A stretch of DNA of 16,379 nt. Source: Acidimicrobiales bacterium. GTDB lineage: Bacteria > Actinomycetota > Acidimicrobiia > Acidimicrobiales > Bog-793. The notes under the pieces are model-generated. The model saw nothing but the letters and a program-made list of their open reading frames with translations, was not told where the DNA came from and made no database searches. The stretch lies in assembly GCA_030037405.1 (NCBI GenBank), contig JASHRK010000331.1, forward strand, positions 1-16,379. Reading direction: 5' to 3'. A program made the translations under genes and the position numbers. Every line of letters begins with the position of its first letter. Positions within the stretch are counted from its first letter, which is position 1. Below, piece after piece: positions 8,553 to 15,979 of the stretch.

Positions 8553-8579
8553 ATCCGGGTCGGGCCGGAGCCCTAGGCG

Positions 8580-8620
8580 GTACCCCCTTGCCGCCAGCAG
8601 TACCCCCCTTGCCGCCAGCG
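8580..8620. repeat. Two-copy tandem repeat of 20-21 bases in the plsX-acpP spacer
   Basis: GTACCCCCTTGCCGCCAGCA at 8580-8599 is followed directly by a second copy at 8600-8620 that differs by one extra C in the C-run and by the last base. On the coding strand it sits just after the plsX stop codon. A GGCGG (8576-8580) and CCGCC (8591-8595) pair could form a short hairpin, but there is no T-run, so a terminator is not claimed. It may simply be slippage, or it may affect mRNA processing between plsX and acpP. Confidence 0.7.
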
Positions 8621-8624
8621 ATCC

Positions 8625-9626
8625 TCAGCGCTCGGACCGCACCGCAGCCGCCAGCATCTCGACGATCCCGCGTGCGGCAAGGTCGTGGCCCACGCGAACG
8701 GCGTTCACGATCGCCTTCCGGGACGACGACCCGTGGCTGATGACGCACACCCCGGCGACGCCGAGCAGCATGGCGCCCCCCGTCGACTCCGGGTCGAGGG
8801 CCTCTGCCGCCTCGAGGAGCCCGGGCAGGAGCACCTCGCTCGCCGCCTTCGCCTCCTCGCTCGCCGACATGACGCCCCCGAGGATGTGCATGAACATCTT
8901 GAGGGCGCCCTCGAGCGCCTTCAGGGCGACGTTCCCGGTGAAGCCGTCGGTCACGACGACGTCGACCCTCCCCGTAAGAAGGTCGCGCCCTTCGACGTTC
9001 CCAACGAAGTCGACGGCGCTCCCTCCCGCTCCGGACTCGAGCCGTTCCCGTGTCTCCTTGACGAGCTGGTTCCCCTTCGAAGACTCCTCGCCTATCGACA
9101 AGAGCGCCACCCGCGGCGTTCCCGACCCCCCGTAGCGAGCGCTGTAGAAGGCCCCTCCCATCTGGGCGAACTGGACGAGCCACTCGGGTTGGCAGTCGGC
9201 GTTCGCCCCGGCGTCCACCATGACGGTGTGGGACCCGCCGGGCACGGGAAGCGGGGTCGCGATGCATGGCCTCGAGACGCCGGGAAGTCGACCCATGCGC
9301 AAGAGGGCGGAGGCCATGGCGGCGCCCGTGTTCCCGGCGCTTACCATCGCCGAGGCCCGGCCGTCCCGCACGGACTCGGCAGCACGGACGAGCGACGAGT
9401 CCTTCTTCGTCCGTACCCCCTTCCCGGGGTCCTCCTCCATCCCGATGACCTCGGTCGCCGGCCAGATCTCGAGGGCGGCGACATCGCCGAGGGAGCCGTC
9501 GGCAGGACCGACGAGGACGACCGGGAGGCCCTCTGCGGCGGCGTCGAGGGCGCCGGCGACGATCTCGAGAGGCGCCCTGTCGCCGCCCATCGCGTCGAGC
9601 GCGACAGGAAGCCTGCCGAGCGCCAC
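8625..9626 (-). CDS. plsX: Phosphate acyltransferase PlsX (acyl-ACP:phosphate acyltransferase)
   Basis: Peripheral membrane enzyme that interconverts acyl-ACP and acyl-phosphate, feeding PlsY and phospholipid synthesis. At 333 aa it has normal family length. Typical motifs are present: VALDAMGGDRAP at the N-terminus, the VSAGNTGAAMASAL loop, VMVDAGANADCQPEWLVQFA, LLSIGEESSKGN, DGFTGNVALKALEG, and GGAMLLGVAGVCVISHGSSS near the C-terminus. GTG 9626 lies 4 bases after the rpmF stop, with only a weak ribosome-binding sequence (GAGG, rather far upstream), which suggests coupling to rpmF. The rpmF-plsX pairing is conserved widely, but here fabH, fabD and fabG, which often sit between plsX and acpP, are missing. 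With the fakA-like gene in the same run, acyl-phosphate could be supplied or drained through this enzyme. Confidence 0.97.
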   Translation of the reverse strand: MALGRLPVALDAMGGDRAPLEIVAGALDAAAEGLPVVLVGPADGSLGDVAALEIWPATEVIGMEEDPGKGVRTKKDSSLVRAAESVRDGRASAMVSAGNTGAAMASALLRMGRLPGVSRPCIATPLPVPGGSHTVMVDAGANADCQPEWLVQFAQMGGAFYSARYGGSGTPRVALLSIGEESSKGNQLVKETRERLESGAGGSAVDFVGNVEGRDLLTGRVDVVVTDGFTGNVALKALEGALKMFMHILGGVMSASEEAKAASEVLLPGLLEAAEALDPESTGGAMLLGVAGVCVISHGSSSRKAIVNAVRVGHDLAARGIVEMLAAAVRSER

Positions 9627-9630
9627 TGGC

Positions 9631-9810
9631 TCAGCTGACCTCGACGGCCTGGCGACCCTTGTACCAGCCGCAGTTGGGGCAGACGACGTGTGGCAGCTTC
9701 GCCCGGCGGCACTGCGGGCAGATACTGCGGGCGGGGGTACGGAGGCTCCAGGCAGAAGCCCGCCGGCTGCGGCTCTTCGACTTCGATGTCTTCTTCTTCG
9801 GGACGGCCAT
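9631..9810 (-). CDS. rpmF: 50S ribosomal protein bL32
   Basis: Ribosomal large-subunit protein of 59 aa, a normal length. It begins MAVPKKKTSKSKSRSRRA, the lysine/arginine-rich bL32 tail, and has a zinc ribbon with CPQC and CPNC pairs (residues about 31-34 and 44-47), so it is the zinc-binding (C+) form. ATG 9810 has GAGGAAG about 5 bases upstream, a good ribosome-binding site. It follows the DUF177 gene after 11 bases and is followed by plsX after 4, the classic DUF177-rpmF-plsX order seen across bacteria. Confidence 0.97.
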   Translation of the reverse strand: MAVPKKKTSKSKSRSRRASAWSLRTPARSICPQCRRAKLPHVVCPNCGWYKGRQAVEVS

Positions 9811-9821
9811 CGTCGCTTCCT

Positions 9822-10376
9822 CTATTCGCGTCGGTCGTCCGGGTCGTCCCGACCCGGAGCCGCCTGCTCACACGAGCAGGCGTCGTAGTTGCGGTTCGCC
9901 CCACATCGCGGGCAGAGCCCGGAGCAGCTGTCGCCGCAGAGGGGAGCGAGCGGCAGCTCAAGGATACAGGCGTCGTGGACAAGTGGCTCGATGTCGAGGA
10001 CGTCGACCCCTACGACGTAGCTCCCGTCGTCCTCGACCTCGAGCCCGGAGCGCCCTTGCGAGGCGGCGAGGGCGAGATGAGCTTCCTCGCGGAAGAACTC
10101 CCGCACCTCGGCCACGAGCACACCCCGAGCCGGCTCACCGCAGCGTCGGCACACTCCTGACCAGGGAGCTGTCACGGTGCCGGCAACGGTCACCCCGCCG
10201 ATGGCCGACTCGACCCAGCCGTCGAAACGCACCTTGGCACCCTCGGGAACGCCCGCCGAGGTCACTGAGAGATCGTCGATGTCGCCCGTGGCCTCGAGAC
10301 TCTGGCGCTGGCCGGGCCGGGCCCGGAGAGCCCGGACGTTCACCAGGAAGGGGCGGCCCCGGCCCCTCGCCGTCAT
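9822..10376 (-). CDS. DUF177 / YceD family protein
   Basis: Protein of 184 aa of the YceD (DUF177) family. Members in other bacteria and plants are linked to 23S rRNA accumulation and large-subunit assembly, but the molecular activity is unclear. Features seen: an N-terminal VNVRALRARPGQRQS stretch, a central CRRCGEPA motif (Cys76, Cys79), an acidic DVLDIEPLVHDACILELPLAPLC stretch typical of the family, and a C-terminal cysteine cluster CGDSCSGLCPRCG (Cys147, 151, 155, 158) followed by two more cysteines. The cysteines suggest metal binding; this is inference. ATG 10376 overlaps the stop of the upstream gene as ATGA, so translation is coupled. rpmF follows directly, which is the conserved partner and supports a ribosome-assembly role. 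Confidence 0.93.
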   Translation of the reverse strand: MTARGRGRPFLVNVRALRARPGQRQSLEATGDIDDLSVTSAGVPEGAKVRFDGWVESAIGGVTVAGTVTAPWSGVCRRCGEPARGVLVAEVREFFREEAHLALAASQGRSGLEVEDDGSYVVGVDVLDIEPLVHDACILELPLAPLCGDSCSGLCPRCGANRNYDACSCEQAAPGRDDPDDRRE

Positions 10377-10960
10377 TCGAGGTCCTGGTCGAAAAGAGAC
10401 TCGCCGTCGTCGCCCTCCCGTTCCCCGCCGAGCACCGGGAACGCCTCGTCCTCGGGGTCGGCAGGTACGGCTGCGAGGCGTTCCCGTCCTGCCCGCACCG
10501 TCTTCAAGGTACGGTCGAGGACTATCTCGAGCCCGGCCAAGCGCTGGTCGATGTAGTCCTCGGCCTCGTGCCTGAGACGGCGCCCCTCCGCCTCGGCGTC
10601 CTCGACGATCCTGACGGCGCGGTACTCCGCCTGGCGGACGATCTCGGTCCGCTGCACCATGTGCTCGGTCTGGACTCGGGCGTCGTCGAGTATCTCGGAG
10701 GCCTCCCGCCTCGTCGAGGCGAGCACTTCCTCCCGGTCCTTCAGCAGTCGCTTGGCTCGGCGAAGCTCTTCCGGCAGCTCCTCACGGGCTGCCTCGAGCA
10801 GCTCGAGGACCTCGTCGCGGGAGATCATCACGGAGGCGGACAGGGGCACCGACTTGGCAGCGGCGACGATGTCGATGAGCTCGTCGAGGATGCCCTCGAC
10901 GCCTCCCGCCACCTCCTCGGCTTCCCCTCCCTCAGGCGGGGCCGCCTCTTCCTCGCTCAC
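10373..10960 (-). CDS. SepIVA-like DivIVA-family coiled-coil protein
   Basis: Acidic protein of 195 aa, probably cytoplasmic, with no membrane segment. Residues about 1-20 are Glu/Gly-rich and look disordered. Residues 21-60 (ILDELIDIVAAAKSVPL, then SRDEVLELLEAAREELP) resemble the start of mycobacterial SepIVA (Rv2927c), and residues 60-163 are almost all coiled coil, ending YIDQRLAGLEIVLDRTLKTVRAGRERL, also SepIVA-like. The Mycobacterium protein is longer (about 245 aa). SepIVA is a septum and envelope-growth regulator, so a divisome or polar role is inferred. An older label for such genes is ATP-synthase b-subunit-like, which reflects only the coiled coil. GTG 10960 overlaps the coaD stop as GTGA, with AAGGGG about 8 bases upstream. 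DUF177 follows, the same order as Rv2927c-Rv2926c in M. tuberculosis. Confidence 0.85.
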   Translation of the reverse strand: MSEEEAAPPEGGEAEEVAGGVEGILDELIDIVAAAKSVPLSASVMISRDEVLELLEAAREELPEELRRAKRLLKDREEVLASTRREASEILDDARVQTEHMVQRTEIVRQAEYRAVRIVEDAEAEGRRLRHEAEDYIDQRLAGLEIVLDRTLKTVRAGRERLAAVPADPEDEAFPVLGGEREGDDGESLFDQDLE

Positions 10961-11433
10961 CTTGCGATCCCCTTCAGCCTCCGGTTCACCGGCTCGGGCA
11001 CGAGCCCGCTGACGTCGCCGCCGTAGAGGGCGACCTCCTTGATGAGCCGGCTCGCCATGTAGGCGTGCTGGGCGCCCGTCGGGATGAAGAGGGTCTCTAT
11101 CCCGGAAAGCTCCCTGTTCATCTGCGCCATCTGGAGCTCGCTCTCGAAGTCCGACACCGCCCTCAGCCCCTTCACGATGACAGACGCCCCCACCTCGCGA
11201 GCGAGGTCGACGACGAGGCTGGACATCGCCACGACCCGGACGTTGTCGAGGTGGGCGAGCGACTCGCTGATCATCTCCTCGCGCTCGGCGCTGCCGAAGA
11301 GCGGCTCGAGCTTCTGCGGATTGCGCACCGAGGCGACGACCACCTCCTCGAAGAGCTGGCTCGCCCGCTCGACGATCTCGAGGTGCCCATTGTGGAACGG
11401 GTCGAACGAACCGGGAAAGAGGGCGATTGTCAA
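10957..11433 (-). CDS. coaD: Phosphopantetheine adenylyltransferase (PPAT)
   Basis: Penultimate step of coenzyme A synthesis: 4'-phosphopantetheine plus ATP gives dephospho-CoA. 158 aa from TTG 11433, the usual length. The nucleotidyltransferase motif is FPGSFDPFHNGH, with the catalytic pair His14 and His17. SVRNPQK, VIVKGLRAVSDFESELQMAQMNR and the C-terminal AYMASRLIKEVA stretch are PPAT motifs; the last has Ala where SSS-type forms carry the first Ser. The TTG start overlaps the rsmD stop (TTGA), with AAGGA about 6 bases upstream. Frames further upstream do not extend the domain. The downstream overlap with the SepIVA-like gene is 4 bases. CoA is also the donor of the arm that activates AcpP, so this gene sits sensibly near acpP. 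rsmD-coaD is a widespread gene pair. Confidence 0.97.
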   Translation of the reverse strand: MTIALFPGSFDPFHNGHLEIVERASQLFEEVVVASVRNPQKLEPLFGSAEREEMISESLAHLDNVRVVAMSSLVVDLAREVGASVIVKGLRAVSDFESELQMAQMNRELSGIETLFIPTGAQHAYMASRLIKEVALYGGDVSGLVPEPVNRRLKGIAR

Positions 11434-11981
11434 ACGAGGTCCTTGTCGGTCGTGTGCCGTGCAACCAGCGTGACGAGCGTACCGCCGTAGCGGTAGGAAC
11501 GGAGGGTATCGAAATGCGCCGTGGACTGCAGAGGCGACCGGTGCTCGAGGAGGGCGACGTCGGCGTCGAGCGACCCGAGGAGCGCTTCCCACTCGGAGAA
11601 ACGATAGGGAGGATCCAACAACCCCACCTCCACAGGTGCATCCGTGGTCCTCAGGTACGAGAGGGCGTCCGCCCGCACGAGAGCCGTCCCTCCTCGGGCG
11701 AGGCCGACGGCGACGAGGTTGCTCTCGACGGCAGCGAGCGCCCGAGGATCCGAGTCGACGAAGGTGCACGAGGCGGCGCCTCTCGAGAGCGCCTCGATCC
11801 CGAGGGCGCCCGAGCCGGCGAAGAGGTCGAGCACCGTGGCCCCTTCGACGAGCCCGCGCGCTTCGAGGATGTCGAACATCGCCTCGCGCACCCTGTCGCT
11901 CGTCGGCCTCAGTCCCGCGATGTCGGGCACTATGAGCTGGCGACCCCTTGCCTCGCCTCCGATCACCCGCATGGGCGCCAT
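11430..11981 (-). CDS. rsmD: 16S rRNA (guanine966-N2)-methyltransferase RsmD
   Basis: Methylates G966 of 16S rRNA with S-adenosylmethionine. 183 aa, normal size. Motifs: MRVIGGEARGRQL at the N-terminus, RPTSDRVREAMFDIL (25-39), the SAM-binding DLFAGSGALGIEALSRGA (52-69), the acidic FVDSDPRAL that contacts the ribose, and the catalytic DPPY (123-126). ATG 11981 is given, but the ATG at 11972 (MRVIGG) fits other family members equally well and has a GAGAAG about 9 bases upstream. It lies 19 bases after recG and runs into coaD with a stop/start overlap. Confidence 0.95.
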   Translation of the reverse strand: MAPMRVIGGEARGRQLIVPDIAGLRPTSDRVREAMFDILEARGLVEGATVLDLFAGSGALGIEALSRGAASCTFVDSDPRALAAVESNLVAVGLARGGTALVRADALSYLRTTDAPVEVGLLDPPYRFSEWEALLGSLDADVALLEHRSPLQSTAHFDTLRSYRYGGTLVTLVARHTTDKDLV

Positions 11982-12000
11982 CTTCTCGTGCGGAGCGGTC

Positions 12001-14241
12001 TCAGCTGCGGAAGAGGAAGGCTCGCTCCTCTTCGGTCATGAGCCGCTCCACCTCGTAGCGCATCGGCAGGTAGATCCCATCCAGCTCTCGGTCGGCGTCG
12101 AGGATCTCGCCTGCCACGCGCCGCGCTTCGAGCACGAGGTCGCGGTCCCGCGTCAGGTCGGCGAGCTTCAGGTCCGTCTTGCCCTTCTGCCGAGCGCCGA
12201 GAACGGTGCCCCCGCCTCGGAGTGAGAGGTCCTCCTCGGCGAGCTCGAAGCCGTTCTGCGTCCGCACCAGCGCCTCGAGGCGGCGCCGCGAGGTATCGGT
12301 GACGTCGTCGGCGGTGAGGAGGAAGCACCAGCTCCGCAGGGTTCCCCTGCCGACCCGTCCCCGCAGCTGGTGGAGCTGGGCCATGCCGAACCGGTCGGCG
12401 TCGACTATGACCATGACTGTGGCGTTGGACACGTCGACGCCGACCTCGACGACCGTCGTGGCGACGAGGACGTCGATCTCTCCTGAGCGGAAGGACGACA
12501 TCACGGGCTCCTTCTCCTTCGCAGGCATCTGGCCGTGGAGGAGCCCGATGCGAAGGCCCTCGAGCGGCCCGGTGGCGAGGACGTCTCGCATGGAGACGGC
12601 ATCTCTCGGTGGCCGTCTCTCCGAGAAGGCAGCCCTCTCGAGAAGTGCCGGCTCGATCTCGCCGTCCTCGTCGAGCGCGAGAGCCTCGTCCGGGTCGTCC
12701 GGCGCCTCGTCCGGGTCGCCCGGCGCCTCGTCCTCCCCGCCCCCGAGCCCGACGAGCGGGCAGACGACGAAGGCCTGGTGGCCGGCGGCAACCTCGTCGC
12801 CCACCCGCTTCCATGCCGTCGCCTCGCGGCCCTCACCCGCGAGCCAACGCGTCGTGATCGGCGAGCGTCCCGCCGGCAGCTCGTCGAGCGTCGTGTGGTC
12901 GAGGTCGCCGTAGACGGTCATAGCAGCCGTGCGAGGGATCGGCGTCGCCGTCATGACGAGAAGGTCGGGATCGAGCGACGCCTTCTCCCGCAAGGACGCG
13001 CGCTGCTCGACGCCGAAGCGGTGCTGCTCGTCCACCACGACGACGCCGAGGCGGGCGAAGTCGACGCCCTCTGAGATGAGAGCGTGGGTGCCGATGACGA
13101 CATCGAGCTCGCCCGCCGCGAGCTCCGTGAGGATCCTCGTGCGCTCCGCGCCCGAGGTCTTGTTCGTCAGGAGGTCGACGAGCAGGGGTCGCTCCTCGCC
13201 GAGATGGCCGGCCGAGGAGACGCTCAAGCCGGCGAGCAGCTCGCGAGCAGACAGGTAGTGCTGCTCGGCGAGCACCTCGGTCGGGACCATGAAGGCTCCC
13301 TGGTACCCACCCTCGACGCCGACGAGAAGGGTGGCGAGGGCGACGACGGTCTTTCCTGCCCCGACGTCGCCTTGGAGAAGGCGGTTCATCGGATGGGAAA
13401 GCGAGAGATCGTGCCGTATCTCCGCCATCGCCCGCGCCTGGGAGCCGGTGAGATCGAAGGGCAACCGGGAGAGGAACTGAGAGAGGAGGGCACCGTTCAC
13501 CTCGTGGGCGATGCCGTTCGAGGCCTCAATGGCACGGCGCCTCCGCCACACGAGAAGGACCTGGAGGCGGAGAAGCTCGTCGAACACGAGCCGGCGGCGG
13601 GCGCGGTCGTAGTCGTGCGGCGTCTCGGGAGCATGTATCCACCGCAGCGCCTCCGTGCGCGAGACAAGTCCGAGCCTTCCTCGCAGCTCGTCTCCCAGGG
13701 GTTCGGCGAACTCCTTCGCTCGCTCGAGCGCCTCGTCGATGTAGCGGGCGAGCTCGGCGGACGATACCCGGGCCCTCTCCGACTGGGGATAGACCGGCAC
13801 GAAACGCCTCGTCTCGTCGCCGACGGGATCGATGCCGGGGTTCGCCATCTGGCGCCGACCTCGGTAGTAGGTGAGCCGCCCGAAGACGGTTACGACCTCT
13901 CCAGGCGCGAACTGCCTCGCGCGCCAGGCCTGGTTGAAGAAGGTGCATGTCAGCGTCCCGGAGTGGTCACGCACGACGATCTCGGCCATGGCACGCCCGT
14001 TGCGGAGACGGCGGGAGCCGCCGCTCACGACGGCGGCGGTCACCACGCCCGTCTCGCCCTCGGCAAGATCGGCGATCGCCGCCTCGTTCGTGCGGTCGAC
14101 GTGCCTGCGGGGGTAGCAGGTGATGAGGTCGAGGACCGTGGAGATGCCCATCTGCTCGAGGCCGGCGGCTTTGCGCGCAGTCACCCGCTTCAGCTCGGTC
14201 ACGGGGATCCGGGCAAGCTGTCCGAGCTGGCGCCCGGTCAT
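12001..14241 (-). CDS. recG: ATP-dependent DNA helicase RecG
   Basis: Branch-migrating helicase that reverses stalled forks and processes Holliday junctions and R-loops. 746 aa, slightly longer than usual. An N-terminal wedge (OB-fold) region (about 1-250) binds the fork, with a PRRHVDR motif near its start. Superfamily 2 motifs: Walker A GDVGAGKT at 291-298, DEQHRFGVEQR at 404-414, TATPIPRT at 431-438, LLHGQMPAKEKE, VVEVGVDVSNATVMVIVDADRFG, and the RGRVGRG motif VI. The C-terminus ends FELAEEDLSLRGGG plus a tail. The odd part is an acidic insert at about 498-549 (repeats of DEAPxDP), after the VVCPLV element and before VLATGPLEGLRIGLLHG, built from a DNA tandem repeat. ATG 14241 is chosen since MTGRQLGQLARIP leads into the family helix; TTG at 14292 would add 17 residues. 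It starts 34 bases after the fakA-like stop. Confidence 0.96.
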   Translation of the reverse strand: MTGRQLGQLARIPVTELKRVTARKAAGLEQMGISTVLDLITCYPRRHVDRTNEAAIADLAEGETGVVTAAVVSGGSRRLRNGRAMAEIVVRDHSGTLTCTFFNQAWRARQFAPGEVVTVFGRLTYYRGRRQMANPGIDPVGDETRRFVPVYPQSERARVSSAELARYIDEALERAKEFAEPLGDELRGRLGLVSRTEALRWIHAPETPHDYDRARRRLVFDELLRLQVLLVWRRRRAIEASNGIAHEVNGALLSQFLSRLPFDLTGSQARAMAEIRHDLSLSHPMNRLLQGDVGAGKTVVALATLLVGVEGGYQGAFMVPTEVLAEQHYLSARELLAGLSVSSAGHLGEERPLLVDLLTNKTSGAERTRILTELAAGELDVVIGTHALISEGVDFARLGVVVVDEQHRFGVEQRASLREKASLDPDLLVMTATPIPRTAAMTVYGDLDHTTLDELPAGRSPITTRWLAGEGREATAWKRVGDEVAAGHQAFVVCPLVGLGGGEDEAPGDPDEAPDDPDEALALDEDGEIEPALLERAAFSERRPPRDAVSMRDVLATGPLEGLRIGLLHGQMPAKEKEPVMSSFRSGEIDVLVATTVVEVGVDVSNATVMVIVDADRFGMAQLHQLRGRVGRGTLRSWCFLLTADDVTDTSRRRLEALVRTQNGFELAEEDLSLRGGGTVLGARQKGKTDLKLADLTRDRDLVLEARRVAGEILDADRELDGIYLPMRYEVERLMTEEERAFLFRS
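12684..12725 (-). repeat. Two-copy 21-base tandem repeat inside recG
   Basis: Two adjacent 21-base units, CCTCGTCCGGGTCGTCCGGC at 12684-12703 with a final G, and 12705-12725, differ by a single base and are followed by a partial third copy at the CCTCGTCC level. On the coding strand they encode a heptad DEAPxDP, so the reading frame is kept, and expansion or contraction would change the protein length in steps of seven residues. Confidence 0.75.
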
Positions 14242-14275
14242 GGCGGCGTCGGGAACGGCTCGCCTCTCACCTCGG

Positions 14276-15979
14276 TCACTCGGCGGCGACAAGGTAAGGG
14301 TAGAGCGGCTGGCCGCCGTGATGGAGATCGACCGAGGCGTCAGGACGGTTCGCCGCCAGCCACTCCGTGATCCGGCGGGTGTCGGCGGCGTGCGCCCCCG
14401 CCCCCTCGATGACGGTCACGATCTCGTGGTCCGAGGTGACGATCCTGTCCAGCAATGCGCAGGCGGCGTCGGCAGCCGAGTCGGCGACGGACTCGATGCC
14501 GGCCCGCGAGAGCCCGATCCACTGCCCCGCGTGCACGAGACCGAGGGCGGTATCGCTCACCCGGACCGCCTGGGTCACCTCGCCCGCCACCACCCTGGAG
14601 GCGGCGACTGCCATCGACTCTGCGTTCTCGTCCGCGCCCGCCTCCGGGTCATACTCGAGGAGGGCGGCGAACCCCTCCTGCACGCCCGGCGTGGGAACGA
14701 CTCGGCAGGGGCGCGGTGATATCTCGGCCGCCTGGGCGGCGACGGCATAGATGTTCTTGTTGTTGGGCAGTATCACCACCTCTCTTCCCTCCACGCCGGC
14801 GATGATGTCGAGGATCTCCGCCGTCGACGGGTTCATGGACTGGCCACCCGGGACGATGTCGTGGACGCCGAGGGAACGGAAGATGCGGCTCACGCCCTCC
14901 CCGGTCGCGACGGCGATGACAGAGGTCACCGGTACGGGGCCCGCCTCCTCGGGCGCTGGCGACCCGGCGACTCCCTGGGCCGCTGCGCGCACCCACGACT
15001 CCTCCTCCACCTGCTCGAGCAGGTCGGTGACCCTTATGTTGCGCGGTCGCCCGACGTCGAGAGCCGCCTCGATGCTCGCCCCCACGTCGTCGGTGTGGAC
15101 GTGGCAGTTCCAGAGACCGTCTCCGCCGACGACGACGATGGAGTCGCCGATTCCCGCCCACACCTCCCTGAACGCCGGGACGAGGTCGTCGGGCGCCTCG
15201 AGAAGGTACATGACCTCGTAGCGGAGACCGGGCGCCGTCGCCCCTTCCTCGACTGCGCCTGTAGCCTCCGCGGAATTCTCGGCCCGGAGCGCCGTCGCGC
15301 CACGTTCGAGGCTGCGACGCACCGTCTCGGAGAGCGGGAGCTCGTCTGGCATCACGCGATCGTCCACGAGATAGAGGAGCGAGTCGAAAAGGAGCAGGAG
15401 CCCTGCCGCCCCGGCATCCACCACGCCGGCCTTCTCGAGGACAGGCAGCATCTCGGGGGTGCGCTTCAGGGCCTCGGCAGCGGCCGCGCGAGCGCTCCTC
15501 GCCACCTCGGCGAGCTCGCCCCCCTCCGCCACCGCCTGTGCCGACGCCTCGGCCGCCGCCGCCGCCACGGTGAGGATCGTCCCCTCGACCGGCTTCATGA
15601 CGCCCCTACGGGCGGCGACGTTCGCCTCTTCGAGCCCGGATGCGAGCGTTCCCCCGTCGACCCCGTTCCGAGACGCCGCGAAGACGTCGCTCATCCCCCG
15701 CAGGAGCTGGCACAAGATGACTCCCGAGTTGCCTCGCGCCCCCATGAGCGAGCCATGGGCGATGGCAGCGCACACCGCCGGCAGATCGGCCTCACCGTCT
15801 AGCGGGGCCAGCTCCTGCAGGACAGATTCCACCGTGAGGCACATGTTCGTCCCCGTGTCGCCGTCCGGGACGGGATAGACGTTCAGCCGGTTGATCGTCT
15901 CCCGATGCCTCTCGAGAGCGGTCCCGAACGTCCTCATGAGGGTGGCGATGTCGCTCGCCGCCAACGTCTGCCGGCTCAC
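14276..15979 (-). CDS. FakA-like fatty acid kinase (DAK2/DhaL domain protein, YloV family)
   Basis: 567 aa, close to the usual FakA length of about 550. FakA phosphorylates fatty acids held by a FakB (DegV family) partner, giving acyl-phosphate. The N-terminal DhaL-like kinase domain (about 1-210) has NVYPVPDGDTGTNM at 33-46 with metal-binding Asp39 and Asp41, and the GARGNSGV loop at 80-87. The middle domain holds GDGLWNCHVHTDDVG, and the C-terminal DAK1-like domain has VILPNNKNIYAVAAQAAEI. Most FakA proteins have a YCTE-type cysteine in the middle domain; the aligned stretch here is LRYEVMYLLE, lacking it, although a Cys precedes the HVH pair. GTG 15979 has GGAAG about 5 bases upstream. It is the first gene of the - strand run and lies divergent from rpmB, then recG follows. 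The FakB partner is not in the window. Fatty acid kinase activity is inferred from family. Confidence 0.88.
   Translation of the reverse strand: MSRQTLAASDIATLMRTFGTALERHRETINRLNVYPVPDGDTGTNMCLTVESVLQELAPLDGEADLPAVCAAIAHGSLMGARGNSGVILCQLLRGMSDVFAASRNGVDGGTLASGLEEANVAARRGVMKPVEGTILTVAAAAAEASAQAVAEGGELAEVARSARAAAAEALKRTPEMLPVLEKAGVVDAGAAGLLLLFDSLLYLVDDRVMPDELPLSETVRRSLERGATALRAENSAEATGAVEEGATAPGLRYEVMYLLEAPDDLVPAFREVWAGIGDSIVVVGGDGLWNCHVHTDDVGASIEAALDVGRPRNIRVTDLLEQVEEESWVRAAAQGVAGSPAPEEAGPVPVTSVIAVATGEGVSRIFRSLGVHDIVPGGQSMNPSTAEILDIIAGVEGREVVILPNNKNIYAVAAQAAEISPRPCRVVPTPGVQEGFAALLEYDPEAGADENAESMAVAASRVVAGEVTQAVRVSDTALGLVHAGQWIGLSRAGIESVADSAADAACALLDRIVTSDHEIVTVIEGAGAHAADTRRITEWLAANRPDASVDLHHGGQPLYPYLVAAE

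Noticed and set aside
8576..8620. A rho-independent terminator after plsX
   Set aside because: A GGCGG/CCGCC pair can form a short stem but no T-run follows on the coding strand, so termination is not supported.
8476..9267. Extension of the ACP frame upstream into plsX
   Set aside because: The frame is open only because of the base composition. The ACP fold starts at GTG 8475, which has an excellent GGAGGA site, and plsX is read in another frame.
13084..14370. A 428-codon + strand frame opposite recG
   Set aside because: It is antisense to the conserved helicase motifs, shows no domain and has no ribosome-binding site that stands out.
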